Notes: a model not told the origin generated them from the letters alone. A DNA stretch of 64,000 nt from Rehmannia glutinosa (GCA_016081115.2 CM071928.1:57667950-57731949), one strand, 5' to 3'; positions 47,201 through 60,811 are shown, numbered from the stretch's first letter. Program-made: numbers and translations.

Positions 47201-47960
47201 ATTTTTTTCAAACTTACAGACCAATTTTAAAATACTTATAGACCGAAATTGCAACCCAATAGTTACGGTAGATCACTCTTTGCAATTTCCCTCTTACCGC
47301 CTCTATATCCACATCAAAATCACGGTAAATTGGCGTAGTGCATCGCTCTTATTCACCAAAATATTTGCATCTTCACGCCTTTTATTCGATAACAATCGCG
47401 AAAAAAAGCATCATATCAACATTGTTTCGCTAAATGAGCAACATATTTGTCCTCAATAAACAATACAATCGACATAAAAAGCAAACATATTTACGTATAT
47501 TTGCAAAGACAGATCAACCTATTTATATCAATACATTCGCACCATCTTAGCAACATTGTCTACCTAAATAAATAACATTTTGATTGCCGATAAGCGTGAT
47601 AGCCGATATATATATAAACATGATAAATGAAATGAAATCGTTGGTGAATACGATAAAGAACCGCACTAAATAAGCAACAGATATTTATCCTCAATAAGCA
47701 AATATATTTTCTTGCTGCGAAAAATGCACAATAATGATTTCAAATTTGATTGTGAAATGAAAGAGAGAAGATCATAGATAATACCAAACAAATCCCAAAA
47801 ATAACATATTTTTTTTCATTAAGCAACATATTTTGTCCTTAATAAGCAAATAAATTTCTCACAACGGATACGACCAAAGATATAGTTTCAAATAAATCCC
47901 AAAAATTGAGAATGTGAATAAGCACTACCAAAAATAACTCCCGTTATAAATGATATTTGT
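47201..47960. repeat. AT-rich stretch with array remnant and three copies of a 30-bp motif
   Basis: 47201-47275 continues the 'gaccaattt' array split by S3. Further on, the motif taa-aagcaaca-atattt-tcct-aataa occurs at 47431-47460, 47671-47700 and 47818-47850. No coding potential is seen. Confidence 0.5.
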
Positions 47961-50900
47961 TCGCCAAAATATTTTGGTTCATAAACCCGGGAAGTCATGA
48001 TACAACAGTTTATAGAATAATGGGCAAGCAAGGTCGTATTCTCAAGGATGAAAATTAAACACTTAGATATAATAGCATCGCATTCTAATTTTATTGAAGC
48101 TAATTCAAAATCAAGTTTTTAATAATAAAAATCAAAAAATTTAAAAAAAAGAAAAATAAATAAATTTGCGAACCCCACAAGTATTTTCAACATCTATAGA
48201 GCAACCTTAGGTACATAATCTCAACATGTTTCTTCAATATTAAATGCAAGCAAAGTTTTAAAACCAATTCATGCAATTCTAACGGGTTCAATTTCCAAGT
48301 TACCATTCCTTCTTCCAGCGCACATAAATAGTATATTAATAACAGTAGGTCTCCGACCGATAAAATTATTATTAACTTCCAAAGATCTATGAATTGAATG
48401 GCTCCTCACAAAGAGTTGTAGGGTCTCCCAACCGAGATACTCGCTTATGTCTCAATCCGATTTTCGCCTTTGTTAGACTCATCTCCGAATTTCCCGCACT
48501 AACAAATACTTACATGCATTTTATTCCTCGATAAATAGAAGTAATTATAAATAATCACTAATTCATAAAATAGAAAGCATTAATTAATTAAGAAAATAAA
48601 TAATCATATTTAACATGAATCCACGCTTGGATTATGCCCCTAAGATCGCAGACATGTCAAACATTGATTACAAACTCATACAAATTTGAATCAACATCAT
48701 GACATCGCGATAGACAAGAGTTCTTAGACATGAAAGAAAAATCCTCTTGTCAAGATGGGATTCTCCTTCCAAGCCCTCGAGCCTTTAAAGCCTCCGTAGA
48801 TACGAAAGCCTTGGGTGTTCTTTTCACGACCTAGCCTTCTTTGCTTAGAAGATCTTCGATTCTTTGCGTTCCTATATTATTTTATTTTGATTTCTCTCCG
48901 TATTTAAGTTGTATTGATGATGTATGATGATGTAAATCTGTTCGTGCCTTGGTCCCTTTTATATGTGTGCTTGGAGAGGTCACTTCAGAGTTAGAAAGGG
49001 AGAAAACTCCAAACAAATGCGTCTGGGTAGAGTCCCACATGGCCACGGCCATGTGGATTTTTTTTCCTTTCCCACATAGTTGTGTGGTTTCACACGGTTT
49101 GGCCATAGGGCTTGGTTTCGTCCCCTGTTTTCCCCACTTCACACGGTTTGTGTCATCTCACACGGCATTTTCACACGGTCCAACCGCGTGACGTTTTGTC
49201 CATGTTGTTTTCCAAATTTTCTCATGGGGTCTTCGTGAACGTTATAGCCTCTTTCTCTTAGGTTTTTTCATAGCTACTTGAATCACCTCAATAGCAATTT
49301 TGTAGAGAAAGTTATGGCCAAAATACTAAACTGGTGCAAAACCGTTAGCGCATTTTGGACGTTTTTTTGAAGGAAATTCCTTTGTTTGACCGTCCATGCT
49401 TCTTCCTTCATATTTTTGCTCGTACCTTAGCTCTTGACCTATACTTTAGAACGGATATCTTTTTGTCCAATTTAGCTCCATTTTCTCGCAAAATTCACAT
49501 GAGTATGCGAAGATATACGCCCAACAAAGGAAAACCAAGTAAAATACACCAAATAAGCCCTTAAATGCACGTATATTTTACACGCATCAAAATCCCCAAA
49601 CTTAAAGCACTGTTCGTCCCTCGAGCAAATTAAGAAAAATAAAATCAAGGGGTAAATCGAACACACAAGAACATCTATGAACATTGAATAGCATTTGACT
49701 CCATACTTAAGAAAACCATGTAATTTTATAATCAAGAAGTCATCATTCATAAACTCGCATAGTCAATACTCTGGGTACTCGAAATCGCGACCACAAGTAG
49801 ATAGTGTATCACCTCGACTCTCGAGAAGTGTATGGATAGTGTTTACGCTCAAATACAATTCAATGAAAGTAGAACTACCATAGGCTTGCAAATTGTCTTA
49901 ACAACTCTACCACGTTTTATGTGCACACAACTTTAGAATCAAAAAGGACTTTTATTAGGTTGTAATGTAGCTCTTTGGTAAGGTTAGGAAAAATTGGATT
50001 AAGTGACTTGACTTGAGTAAGTAGAATTTAAGCATACATACTTGCAATCCACCAACCCAATTTCATATAATACTCATTTTCTTGGTTCAATTCCACCCTT
50101 ATTTCTCCTTTTTCATTCTTTAGGCCTTTTTTACCTTCTTTTCTTTTACTTTAGCCTCAAGCTCTCATTTTGTTTTTCAATTTTCAGAAATTTTCTTTTC
50201 TTTTTCGATTTTCTGATTTTTTCAGATTTTTCTTTCTTTTCGAGCTTCATACTTTTTTATTCACCTTTTAATCTCTTCATCTCTTTTTGCCAACTTCTCT
50301 CTCTTTTTTCCATAAATTTTCACCACATCTTCCCCAAACTTATTCATTTTCTATAAGCTCAAGAAATTTCGTGATAAAATCATGTTCAAATTTAAAGATC
50401 AATGTGGCCTTAATAAAAGTTTTAGCTCAAAAAATGGATCGATCAGGGAATCGTGAGTTCATAAAAGACTTTTTGGCTAAGTAGCTAAAACAAAGATGGC
50501 CTTAAATCATTTTCAAAAATTGCACACACACATGGTTTCAATGAAGATACTGCAAAGAGCAAGTTCTAGAGTTCATCAACATGAATGACACACCAAGAAA
50601 AATAAGTTGCATAATATAAAGCGATTTAGGCACAAAAGCTTTGTGCTTATTATTTTTGCAACATGCTCAAATACCAATGTTTAAAAATAATGGTAAGCAA
50701 ATAAATGACATTTTCTCAACAATTCATCACATTATTCCCAAAAGTATGTTATCTCATTCAATTAAATGCTCATAGTAAAATCATACTGTGGACATCTTAG
50801 AAATCTTGATTAAAAAAATCACGACAAAAGCAATTAAACGTGCTAATAAAAATATCAAATAAGAAAAACGAAAATAAAAAAAATCGAAAATAATTTTTAT

Positions 50901-51266
50901 TTTTGTAAATTTTTATGCTCTACATGCAATCTTAAATGCAATACAAAAATATGTAATAACAATAATTTTACGATTCTCGACAAACCCCCCAAACTTAAAA
51001 TATGCTTCGGCCTAACATATGAGGAAATTATCAAAAGAAAAGAGGATTGCGAAAGAGTACTTAATTTCGAATACCCGGGTTTTAAGCTCGCCCATCAAAT
51101 TGGAACCGAGTAAGCGGATCGCATCTGGCCAGGACGGGGCGCCACACACCCGTGTGTCGGGCCATGTTCTTTTTTTTAACCCCGGGTTTTTCGTGATGTT
51201 TCTTGAGTTACCTCCCACAAAGCGCTAAGTTTTTTGTCTGGACACTCAGCATTTCTAACATCACTT
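47961..51266. mobile_element. non-coding Ty3/gypsy (Tat-like) remnant
   Basis: Several signatures of the LTR and 3' non-coding zone of Tat-type gypsy elements are present: gggcaagcaaggtcgtattctcaaggatg near 48020, repeated 'cacacgg' words (49080-49190), 'ccccaaacttaaagcactgttcgtccctcgagcaaa' at about 49590-49627, 'aggttgtaatgtagctctttgg' near 49957, and 'cccccaaacttaaaatatgcttcgg' near 50990. No pol motif was found. The T-rich open stretch 50042-50356 is low complexity. The remnant ends where the chromovirus LTR starts. Family assignment is by resemblance only. Confidence 0.42.
49035..49056. repeat. 22-bp near-perfect palindrome
   Basis: Arms CCACATGGCC and GGCCATGTGG are separated by AC. 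It lies in the 'cacacgg' zone of the Tat-like remnant. Confidence 0.8.
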
Positions 51267-54200
51267 TGTCACGCCGTGACGGGGACGCAAGGATGATCAA
51301 CAACTTAAAGTATTAAACCAAAGTCTAAAACAAATAATAACGAGATCCCAAATGAAATGAGTCTAAAGCGGAAATAAACTACAAGTACCGTGACAAATTA
51401 CAACCCAAGTTTAAACATCCGAGTTAGAAGCATACAAATTCAACTATCTAATTAACTTATAGTCCAAATGAAAAGAAAACAAAGTACACATCACACCACA
51501 AGCTTAAGTGTTAAAGTGGTCCTACGCTTAAGTTATAGTCTAAAATGGAAGACGAAATAGAAGAAAGTCCAACATCAAAGAAAAGTAAAAGTTAAAAACA
51601 AGTCCAACAACATCAATAACAAGGGTTAAGTCCAACAGCGGAGCATGGAAAATCTATCTAAGGCAGTTCTAAGATCTTCAACGCATTTCTCATCTAGCCG
51701 CGTTATAAAAACAGAGAGGATGAGATAAAATTCTAGTGATGGGGTGATGGTGTTGTGGCAATATATAGTTAATACAAGAAAAAACCTTTTATGAAAATGC
51801 TTTCTGAGTCATGATGGTTTCACATACAGTTCACAAGCATCGCGATATATATACTTAAAATAATATACATATACGATTTTAAGAAAAGTTAGTGATCATA
51901 CAAGCCCTATGTGATTCGAAAAGGCATGTAGGATTGCATACGGAATGTAACGCTCAATCCATGCAAGACAAGTAGTAGGTTGCGTATGGATTTTGTAGCG
52001 CTAACCAATGTAATAAAAAGTTGCAGCACGGATTTGTAGCGTCAACCAAACAGTCCGAGTAACTCCGCAGTCGTGTGAATCAAACGACAATTCATTCTTC
52101 TTCCTTGTAACTCTCCGAGCAAGATGGTCCAAGACTTGTCACCTTATCGCCTCCACAGGCAAAGACAAATCCACAAAGAGTCAAGCTAATTCGTATTGTC
52201 ATAATCATGATTATACCTCAAGTACTACAACTCCGCTTCCTTTGACAAACTTCGTCCCTCCGGTTGTGGGATTAGACGATGGGGCGAGAGTGGAATAACA
52301 AATTCAGCCGCCCAGTTCCATCCCCGACGATTCATTCTCGATCATGGTGGAGCTCGACACAACAAGTTGATTCATGCAAGAATAGTTACAAGTATGGGAT
52401 GTCAACCAGGCAATGAGTAAATTGATTCAGCTTGAAGCATAGTCAGAAAAGTTTTCAAATCGCGTGGTATTTATTGGCGGTGGAGTAATTTGGATGAAGA
52501 TAATAATCAAGAGGATAAGTAAACTTCGATGTCAAGAATTAGGTGGACATAGTCCCCCTTATAGTTCTAATCGCAAGACGAGTAAGTCGCACCGCGATCG
52601 CGCATTAATCCGGTCAAGTTTGATTCGATAAGTCAAGAGATTTTGAGAAAATAAAATATTTTAAATAATTATTATATGTCGAGGTTCCGGTGTTGTTCTT
52701 AAAACAAAATAATTTGAGTTCTTCCTTGTTAAAAGAAAAATTACGATTGGCCCCGTTTTGTAAAACCGATACTTTTGGGGTTAAAAATTGAATAAATAAA
52801 CGTCCCAACCTTGAATAATTATCAGGTCAGTTCCTAAATTCTCTAAATTGTTCAGAGATTCAGGTTTTTAAAGTTTTGAGGTCGAGTTTTTATAAATTCT
52901 CACATTGGCTCTAAATTTGTTAAAATTATAATTTCGGGCCCTAAGTTTAAAATAATTGGATCAAACCGAAGGGATTTTAATGTAATTCTAATTGTAAAAT
53001 GTCACTAAGGTCAGTGGGATATTGGGACAAAAGTCGCTTTTAAAAGAAATAATTATAGGTTCCTTAACTTTTGAAACTCATTTTTGTCCCATTTTTAATT
53101 AATCGCTTTAAGGCTTTTAGGGGTCAATTGTTATGAAATTTGAACCTTGAGTTCAAAATATCATAAGGTTATAGTTAAAATAGTATTTCTAGGTACATGG
53201 ATCGTGTAAGTCCTGGAAATTTAGTTTGGGTCCTCAAGTTTAATCTTTTACAATTTGGCCCTCAATTTTTATAAATTACTATCCAAGCTCTAAACACTTG
53301 GATTTTTGGAATACCTTTAAAATATATTGTTTCCAGTCCCTTAAGAATTAAAATTTCAAATTTTAAAAAGTGGCACTAGTACAGTTTCAAAATTTGTAAA
53401 TTAGACCTTAAACTTCTAAATTTTTACAAACTAATCCTTAGGCATTTAAGGGTTGATTTTATTTATCTCATAACTTTTAAAACTCTATTAAAATTTCCAA
53501 ATATCATTTTTAACCTGAGTACAATCCCAAAATTCAAAATTACAGAGGGGTCCTTAAGTTTTATTTTCTTGCGCTTAAGTCCACCAATTTGCCATTTTTT
53601 GTATTTTAAGTGCAAAAAATTCAAGTTTAATCAATTATGCTCGACTTTTCCAGGTTATAAGTCAAATAAATCATGAATATCCAGAATCACAAACATGCAT
53701 ATACATTTTATCCAAGAATTCATCAAATACATCATCAAAATGTTCATGCACCTAAATTGCAATAAATAGCATTTTTGAGCAACACTTGAGATTTTTCACA
53801 ATTTGATACATGAAATCAACATGCAATACATAATATATATATATATATATATGAAGTGCTCAAGAATAAAATACTACATGCATTTAAAGAAAAACACCTA
53901 GGAGTTGAAAGGATTTTTCCACCCACCTTAAAATTGAATAGTCAGAAATAAAAGGTTATATTTCACATTTTGAATATGAACTTTTAGGTCAGACCCTAAT
54001 TCAAAAGTACCCAAAAAAATAAGATTTAGAAAATGAGGTTAAAATTAAGAAGAAAAAGAAAGAGGTGAAGAAATTGATAAAAAACTACACTTACATTGTG
54101 TAGTAGCTAAATGAGTCAAGTAATGGCTTCAAAATTGAAGGTCTTGCTCACCTCAAGGAAATCTCCCAAGGTCAGCCCCTATTTCTCAAAAATGAGAATA

Positions 54201-55337
54201 GGTGTTAAAAGTTGAAAAAAATAGAAAGAATGAGGAAAAATGCACTAGAGTCCAATATCTTACCTTATAGTCCAATTCTTCAAAATTTCTTCAAAGTCTT
54301 GAAGTCCTTTTCAAGATTTATGTCTTGCTCTTTAGTATCTTCAAGGTCTTCTAAGTATACCTTAAAATCAAAATTAAACTTAAATTAAGAGGTGAAAGAG
54401 ACGATTAGGTGATATCAAGATAATTGAAGAAAATTCTTACATTCGGGGAGTAGGATAGTTCAATTTTATGAAGATTAAGAGGATTTCTTTGTTTTTTAAG
54501 TGTATAAGAAAGAAGAAGAAGAAATGAAGAAAGAGGTAGAGAATGTTTAGAGAGAGGGAGGAGAATTTATGTAATTTGTGTTGGTGAAATGAATCAATTT
54601 TACAAAATGGCCTATACGGCCAAGATGTGTGAGAGAGAGAGGAAGAGAAATTTTTCCAAGTTGGAACTTGGTCTCTTGCATGGAGACAACTTGGTGGTCA
54701 AAGTATGGGTCAAAATAGAGGAATGGAATTTTGATAGGAATAAGAAGAATGTTGGGAAGAATAGAATATGTTGGGAATTTTAATAATAAAGAATTGAGGT
54801 ATAAGATAATGTGTATAAGGTTTGAATTGGGGTGTAATTATACACAAGATGTAGTGATAATATAAAGTGTATGTGACAGATTTGGATGGTATTTCTACTC
54901 CAAAAATCCCATCATGGTCGCTCCACCTTAAGTATATGTATGGTATCAATTTTTTTTTGTCCCAAAATTGATGATAATAGGTGAATAATATCAATCTCCA
55001 AAATAAATATTGATTTCACTCGATCACTTATAAGTTCTCATGATCACTTATTTTAAATCAAATTCTTAATTCTATAAGGTATAAGTCTCTAAAATAAATA
55101 GTCTTTAAAATTCTAAGGTGACTAATAAATGCACAAATAATAATATTGATCAATGAAGTTGATCATAGAATTAATAAATGATCATGATCACAAGTAATAA
55201 ATAAAAAATGAAATTAAATGCGAAAATATATTTATTATTAATATTTACCCATTAAAGTGACGCTGTAAAATAGTCAAATAGTACATAGGCGATAAGTAAA
55301 AATAAATATACGCTTCGAAAAATCAAAGGGCTTCACA
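51267..55337 (-). repeat. 3' LTR of Ty3/gypsy chromovirus, copy B (4.07 kb)
   Basis: On the minus strand it begins TGTGAAGCCCTTTG directly after a polypurine tract and ends CCGTCACGGCGTGACA, giving TG...CA termini. Such GTGACA ends and multi-kilobase LTRs are typical of Tekay/Del-type chromoviruses. Positions 52024-54930 are collinear with copy A (6733-9600). It contains the same degenerate unit array (about 52790-53640) and a (TA)n run (53832-53852). Confidence 0.82.
53832..53852. repeat. (TA)n microsatellite
   Basis: AT dinucleotide run in the chromovirus LTR at the site equivalent to 8531-8552, longer here. Confidence 0.85.
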
Positions 55338-55351
55338 TCCTCCCCTTCCTT
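55338..55351 (-). other. polypurine tract of chromovirus
   Basis: The minus strand reads AAGGAAGGGGAGGA directly before the LTR start. A purine tract just after the pol end is usual for Tekay-type elements. Confidence 0.85.
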
Positions 55352-57427
55352 AAAAGAATTTGGTCCCCAAATTCTCTTTAGAATAGCTCGGATATTGATT
55401 CCTAATGTCTTCTTCCATTTCCCGTTGCGCCTTCATCTCATCTTTGTGGTTCCGCACACCACTTTAACCATCGAAATCTCTCTCTTTACGAATCGACGAT
55501 GTCCGGTCCAATAACTCCGGATCGCCTTCAATGTAGACAAAGTCTCCATGGGGGAGGAGGTCATGAGTGATGATATGTTCGGGATCTGGCCGATACTTCT
55601 TCAATCTCGACGTGGGAACTTGAGTCATGAGTGGTGATATGTTCTCCATTCTCGCACTATGCTGGGAAACTCGAGTCAAGATGCTAACTTCCGATCCTCT
55701 TCAAAATCTTAAGGTCCAACATATCTCTGACCAATCCTGCCTCCTTTCGATTAGTTACTCCTTTTCCGGCGCAGAGTCTCGAGAAATACTTCATCTCCGA
55801 TTTCAATTCCAAATCCTTTCTCTCTTGTCCAGAACTTTTCTCTTTTTTAGTTCGATGCATGGCATCGTTTTTGATCGCTTGTTTTCTCCATGGCCTCTAA
55901 ACTCAGGGTCAACTCTTGGAATCGATGGAGGCTTTTGTTTTCTTTTTTGAGTTCATGGTCGTCAATCTCCCATAGCGGGATCACACGCCATACAGGTGCC
56001 ATCCCATCATTGCCTGATAAGTTGTTATTATAAAGTAATCCCGACCAACTGCAGTTGGGTGAATCCCAACTTCCTTGAAATCCAACTGCAAGCTCGCAAG
56101 ATTTCTTCCGGGTTTGAATCGCTCGCTCGCATCGGCCCATCACGCTTGTGGGATATGCACGCATGAAACTTAAATGAGGACCACCCTGTGCAAGAACTTC
56201 TAAAATTCGAGACAAACTCGGCCTTCGCTTGATACTATGTCGTCGACACTCCATGCAATCGAATGATCTTCTGATATAACTGCAGCGAAGTCGCAAGCTA
56301 TCAATCTTCTTGACGGGTAAGAAATGCAGATTTGAGGAGTCAATCTACGACTACCCATATAAAGATCATGGCCTCATTTGTCCGTCCCGTAGTCCGCCAC
56401 GGTCTCCATCGCTATGTGTTCCCATTTCCACTAAAACCTCAATGGTCTTAGTAAAAATGGATGTGTTTGCTTTTGCTGGACAAGTCAAACATCTCGCAAC
56501 TAACTCCGCTACCTGGTTCTTCATGTTTACCCACCAATAACTGCTTTCAAGTCCTTATACATCTTGTTTCTCCGTGACGATACACGAGCGCAGGTTTCCG
56601 CCAGATTTTATGCCTTATCTCCCTCGGCATTCCCAAGACACATACTGCTTCAGTATTATAATACTCCCAGCTTCTGCACTGAAAATTCTTGTCTCCTCCC
56701 TTTAAGCATTTCTTCTCTTCAGCTTTTGAAGATGCATGATCTGCTTCTATGTCGCTTTTCATCTGGCCCAAATAGACGTTTAACCGAAATGTTAGATATG
56801 TAATGGCAGTATCGTCTTCGCCGGATTCCAATTGCGTTTTCAGCTTCTTTTTCTAATGATTCCTGAATCATTAGTCCTGGCTAAACTCGCCATTAGCGCG
56901 CCGATAATACGTTTTCCTGGATGGTATTAATATCAAAGTGATAGTCCTCAATTAACTCCATCCATCTCTCGCACGCTTAGATTGAGATCTTTCTGAGAAT
57001 AGATATTTTGCTCTGTGATCCGGTGAAAATTGTGAACGTTGTTCGCAAAGATAGTGCCTCCACTTCTTTAACGCGATAATATCACGCCGATTCCAAGTCA
57101 TGCGGTCGCATCATTCTTACACGCTTGAGCTTTGATTTATATGCAATGACATTTCTTCATGCATGAGCATCGCTTCCTAGTCTTTTGATGTATCATCAGA
57201 ACGATGCCTTTATGTTCCTATAAAGAAATAAGACCGAGCTGTAGTAATGCTTTTTCAGCTTCGAAACTAAACAGACTTGACGCTCTACTCAAATTGACTT
57301 GCTTCTCAAGTTAGTTGAGTGGGTGGTCCCGCTTATCTTAGAGAAATCCTTGATAAATCTTCGATAATATCCAACCAATCATAAGAAACTCCGGACACAT
57401 CACTTAAGTATTTCCATTCAACCACCG
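55352..57427 (-). pseudogene. chromovirus pol, 3' part (RNase H, integrase, C-terminal domain)
   Basis: Minus-strand landmarks in order: RNase H pieces with LKKWRHYL near 57070 (typical ALKxWRHYLYG); an integrase zinc-binding region near 56600-56480; a WVVVDRLxKSAxF-like core start near 56350; an SGNDGMAP...IDDHEL segment (about 56010-55950); a GDEVFLE-like segment near 55795; and the C-terminal KKYRPDPEHII segment with a DRTSSIRKE stretch (55600-55480). The chromodomain expected at the very end is not readable. The RT half is missing because the Sirevirus LTR at 57428 interrupts the region. Frames shift many times. The element is Ty3/gypsy by domain order and the RNase H-integrase motifs. 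Confidence 0.78.
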
Positions 57428-58560
57428 TAGTTGGGAAATTATTTTGCGATTTTGATAATGCCATAAATCTTAGATTAGAATGTTGGCACTCCATTTTCTC
57501 TTGTAATTCTCATTGTAATAGATATGTATTTAATGAGCTGAAAGCCAAGTTAGCTATGCCTCGGGAATACGTTAAGTCAACTCAAGAAGTTGAAGTGAAG
57601 ACTCGCCGATAACAACCGAGCATGGCCAAATAAGACTGGTGACTGATCGCATGCAATAAATGGTGACAGCTGCAAGAGTCACATCACCCTGAGGAGCCAT
57701 GTCAAGAGTTGAAGGACAGATGAGTCTTTCAATGATTGGAGCATCAAGTCACTCAGGGAAAAGGCACTGCAGCAGGAGTTAACTGGTAAAGAATCCGCGT
57801 GCACATAAGTCAAGAACTTTTACTTTAAATAAGTAATACTTCCTTGCCGCTTACGCTTAAAGTGTTCAAATTTTAAGTGTGCAAAAGTGAATAAACCAAC
57901 GTGGGAAGTTAATCGCACCTTATGTCGTAACCTCAAAAGTCGACATTCATTTAATATAAGGCGCCTACATCTCAAGACAATAATAAGAAAAGACAAGCCA
58001 ATTTAACATAAGTGGGCTCTTTAAAATCAATTTATCTCTTCAATCTCGCCATATTTTTGAAAGTTCTTACATTGAGAAAAGTTACTCTAAACGCAAGCAT
58101 AATATTACTCCGAACCACTAACGAACAAAGACATAAAATTGTAACCTCGCGAAAATATTCTCAAGATAAGCAAATCCTCGCTTCTAAATCTCTTCAAGTG
58201 AAATCGCATCTAACACAAGTCGCAAGGAAAGACAACTTCAACTGCTGAAGAGGAAATCCGTTAATCAAAGGGTCTACTTTCCGGCGAGGATTGCAGAAGT
58301 TTCGCGTTTAACCAATCTTAAAGTATTGGAGTCAGCTTTCGTGATCAAATCCAAGAAGCTTGGAGAAAATGGGAAACAGAGCCGGGGCAACGCCTGCGGA
58401 AGAGCCAGTCGGACGAAGCGCAACAGGTGGGGCCAAGCACATCTCCGACCCAGCCCAATGAAAAGTCAATCGCGGTGGATCAAGATTTCTCAGATCGATA
58501 ACCACTTTGCGGAATTGATCATTACTTAGCCGGATAGCGTAGCTTACCAAAGTTACAAAC
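57428..58560 (+). repeat. diverged Sirevirus LTR fragment (S6)
   Basis: It starts TAGTTGGGAAATTATTTTGCG, matching the LTR start, and keeps landmarks such as 'gttggcactccattttct', 'aagtaatacttcc', 'aaagggtctacttt', 'tcgtgatcaaatccaa-agcttgg' and 'gatcattacttag'. It lacks the last 400-450 bp of a full LTR. It is much more diverged than the S1-S3 LTRs and is inserted in the chromovirus pol region. No internal Sirevirus sequence adjoins it here. Confidence 0.75.
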
Positions 58561-58717
58561 AGACAACTAATCTCCTCGCTGAAAGGTTGTCTCTCCACCG
58601 CCACATATGCCGAAGGCGCGTTATAGCGTATATGCTACCTTTCATCCTCGAAACGGAAGCGGACATGAAGCAGGATGAAGCATGATGATGTAATACATAA
58701 GCTCCCTGCATTCTCGA

Positions 58718-60684
58718 CAGGGGTGGCAATTTTGACACGACACGATAGCACGATACGAAAACAAATAATTTAAAAATAAATGTTGCTATTAAGATTAGTC
58801 ATGTTGTGCCCCACGTGTCAACACGATATGACACGAAAATTTCGCATCGCGGTTCGCAACACGAGCAAACACGCATAAAAACAAGATACGCCAATTGCTA
58901 ACTAATTGCTAATCAAGAAGCCGCACATCACCTGCTTTGAAACACGTATCCGGCACGACACGATAACTGGCAGCGACACGTTAACCCTCGAAAAACTAAA
59001 AATAAAATAATTATAAAACATAAAATAAATGGAAAAAAAATAAAAACAGTGATACTGCTTATATCAGAAGTTTAGACTACTTACTTTAGACATTTACCTA
59101 TTTACACTCATTTGGACTACGATTTCAAGTTCATTCATTTTTAATTTTAAAAATGTTTCTAGTTTATGCTTTCACTTTTCACCCAAAAGACCAAACCAAG
59201 TTTCATTTTTGTGGTTTTAGTTTCACCTCACATTTGGACAAATACCTAAGTGTTAACCCATTTACATCAAGCAAGTCTCTGGACCACGTACACGCCTCTT
59301 CATATGTTTTTACCACGCTCCATTTTCATTTTCTATGATTACTTCTCTATTTAAACAAGTAGTTCTTTCTATTTTTCTCTTTTCTTTTTTTTTCTTTTTT
59401 TGAAAATAAAAATTACGCAGAATTTTCACAGTGAATCCTCAATTAATTGAAACCAACAGTATACAATCCCACCCCCGTTCGGGCGGGCCCATTTAAATTC
59501 ATTTTATTATATTAATTGTCAGCTTTTAATTCTTATGTAGTTTATACTGATAATTGATATTGCTTTTGGAATATATACTTTAATAATGATTTTTTTCACG
59601 TAAACCAGATGCCATATGTCGAATATTGAGAGTGCGAAAAGGTTTACACCAGGATGAATTCTGATTCGTTAAGGATGCATGTCTAAATAAAGAAAAAAGT
59701 CAAAACACTAGCAAAACGAATAAAAGTGAAAGAGATCGATGTTTTGAAATCATTTTCAAGTGCTCTAATATTGTGTATTTTAATGATTACAACATGGGCA
59801 AATATTGCTGACATAAGAGTAATAAAATTTCAAGCAAAACTGAACTGAAATTTGAGACGTTATATAAACTTGTCTATGAGAAACACACATGATGCTGGGA
59901 GATATGACGTTGCTCCAAGAAAGTGTTGCACCTAGATATGATCCTCGAACATTTTAGAGAGTCAGCGTACTGGGAAAAGAGTCGCTTCATGGTTTAATTC
60001 TTGTTTTGCTGAATACGTAACGTATCAGCTCGTTGGTATCTTCGCTACTTAATGCTGTTGGTTTAGAAATACATTAAAGGCTGATGTTTTGAAATTGTAT
60101 GAAAGTTATAAAAAATGAGAATCAAGTCGATGTTAAAGTGAGCACCCGCAGTATTTATGTTTAACTTCCGATTGTCGGGACTCTCTATTACTAATGACGG
60201 TTATTTCTCTAACATCCCAAATTTTATCGAGCAAAGTTAACGGGTGTCAAATAGGGTGTTGAACTTTTCTTCATGCCATCCCACACAAGTGACCCAACAG
60301 ACAATCAATAAACGCTTTCTAAGATATCCGAGTGGGGGATCACAAACTATTTTTCGATTGATAATGTTGCCGAATGATGCGTCTCATGATATGTCATACA
60401 CGCTGAATTTCGAATGATGCACTTTTGCACGGGTGACTACTTCCATATTCGTTGTTGTGCTCACATTATGAATTTGGTAGTGCAAGATGGTTTGGAAGGA
60501 TATCGATGGGGCTATTACTAAGATTCTAGAACTCAAATATGTGCGAGGTTCACAAATGAGGAAACGTAAGTTGAATGTGTTATATGCCTTTAGTGAGCAA
60601 ATAACAAGACTGGAGTTGCGCCCACCCGCAATCATTACTTATGTTGATAAGGTTTTCAGACTATCGAAAAGCATTTTTAATCTA
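58718..60684 (+). mobile_element. decayed hAT-type DNA transposon
   Basis: The left end CAGGGGTGGCAATTTTG resembles common plant hAT terminal repeats. It is followed by subterminal 'acacgacacgat' words (58733-58985), another frequent trait of these elements. Transposase remnants occur from about 59900 on. The right end is not seen; the element runs into the N-gap. No 8-bp duplication can be tested. 59000-59880 is AT-rich with no recognised coding block. Confidence 0.65.
59900..60684 (+). pseudogene. hAT transposase, decayed
   Basis: Readable blocks are a TLKADVLKLYESYKK segment (about 60070-60115), a YLCLTSD-like stretch near 60155, a WGITNYF-like peptide near 60335, and the well conserved YFHIRCCAHIMNLVVQDGL (60440-60496), followed in the next frame by IDGAITKI and KYVRGSQMRKRK (60501-60568). 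The HxRCxAHxxNLxVQxGL motif is diagnostic of plant Ac/hAT transposases in the RNase H-like core. The dimerisation domain would lie in or beyond the gap. A stop and frameshift at about 60500 break it. Confidence 0.82.
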
Positions 60685-60811
60685 NNNNNNNNNNNNNNNN
60701 NNNNNNNNNNNNNNNNNNNNNNNNNNNNNNNNNNNNNNNNNNNNNNNNNNNNNNNNNNNNNNNNNNNNNNNNNNNNNNNNNNNNNNNNNNNNNNNNNNNN
60801 NNNNNNNNNNN
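60685..60811. other. assembly gap (127 N)
   Basis: Run of N. The left side is hAT transposase on plus; the right side is Sirevirus env-like region on minus. The true junction is hidden, and the gap size may be arbitrary. Confidence 1.

Noticed and set aside
34254..47205. Target duplication for S3
   Set aside because: The immediate flanks read aaaat and atttt, which are not the same on one strand; only continuity of the surrounding array supports the insertion.
50042..50356. Hydrophobic Phe/Leu/Ser-rich open frame of 104 codons, resembling a membrane protein
   Set aside because: It is a T-rich low-complexity tract in the Tat-like remnant; the apparent hydrophobicity follows from base composition.
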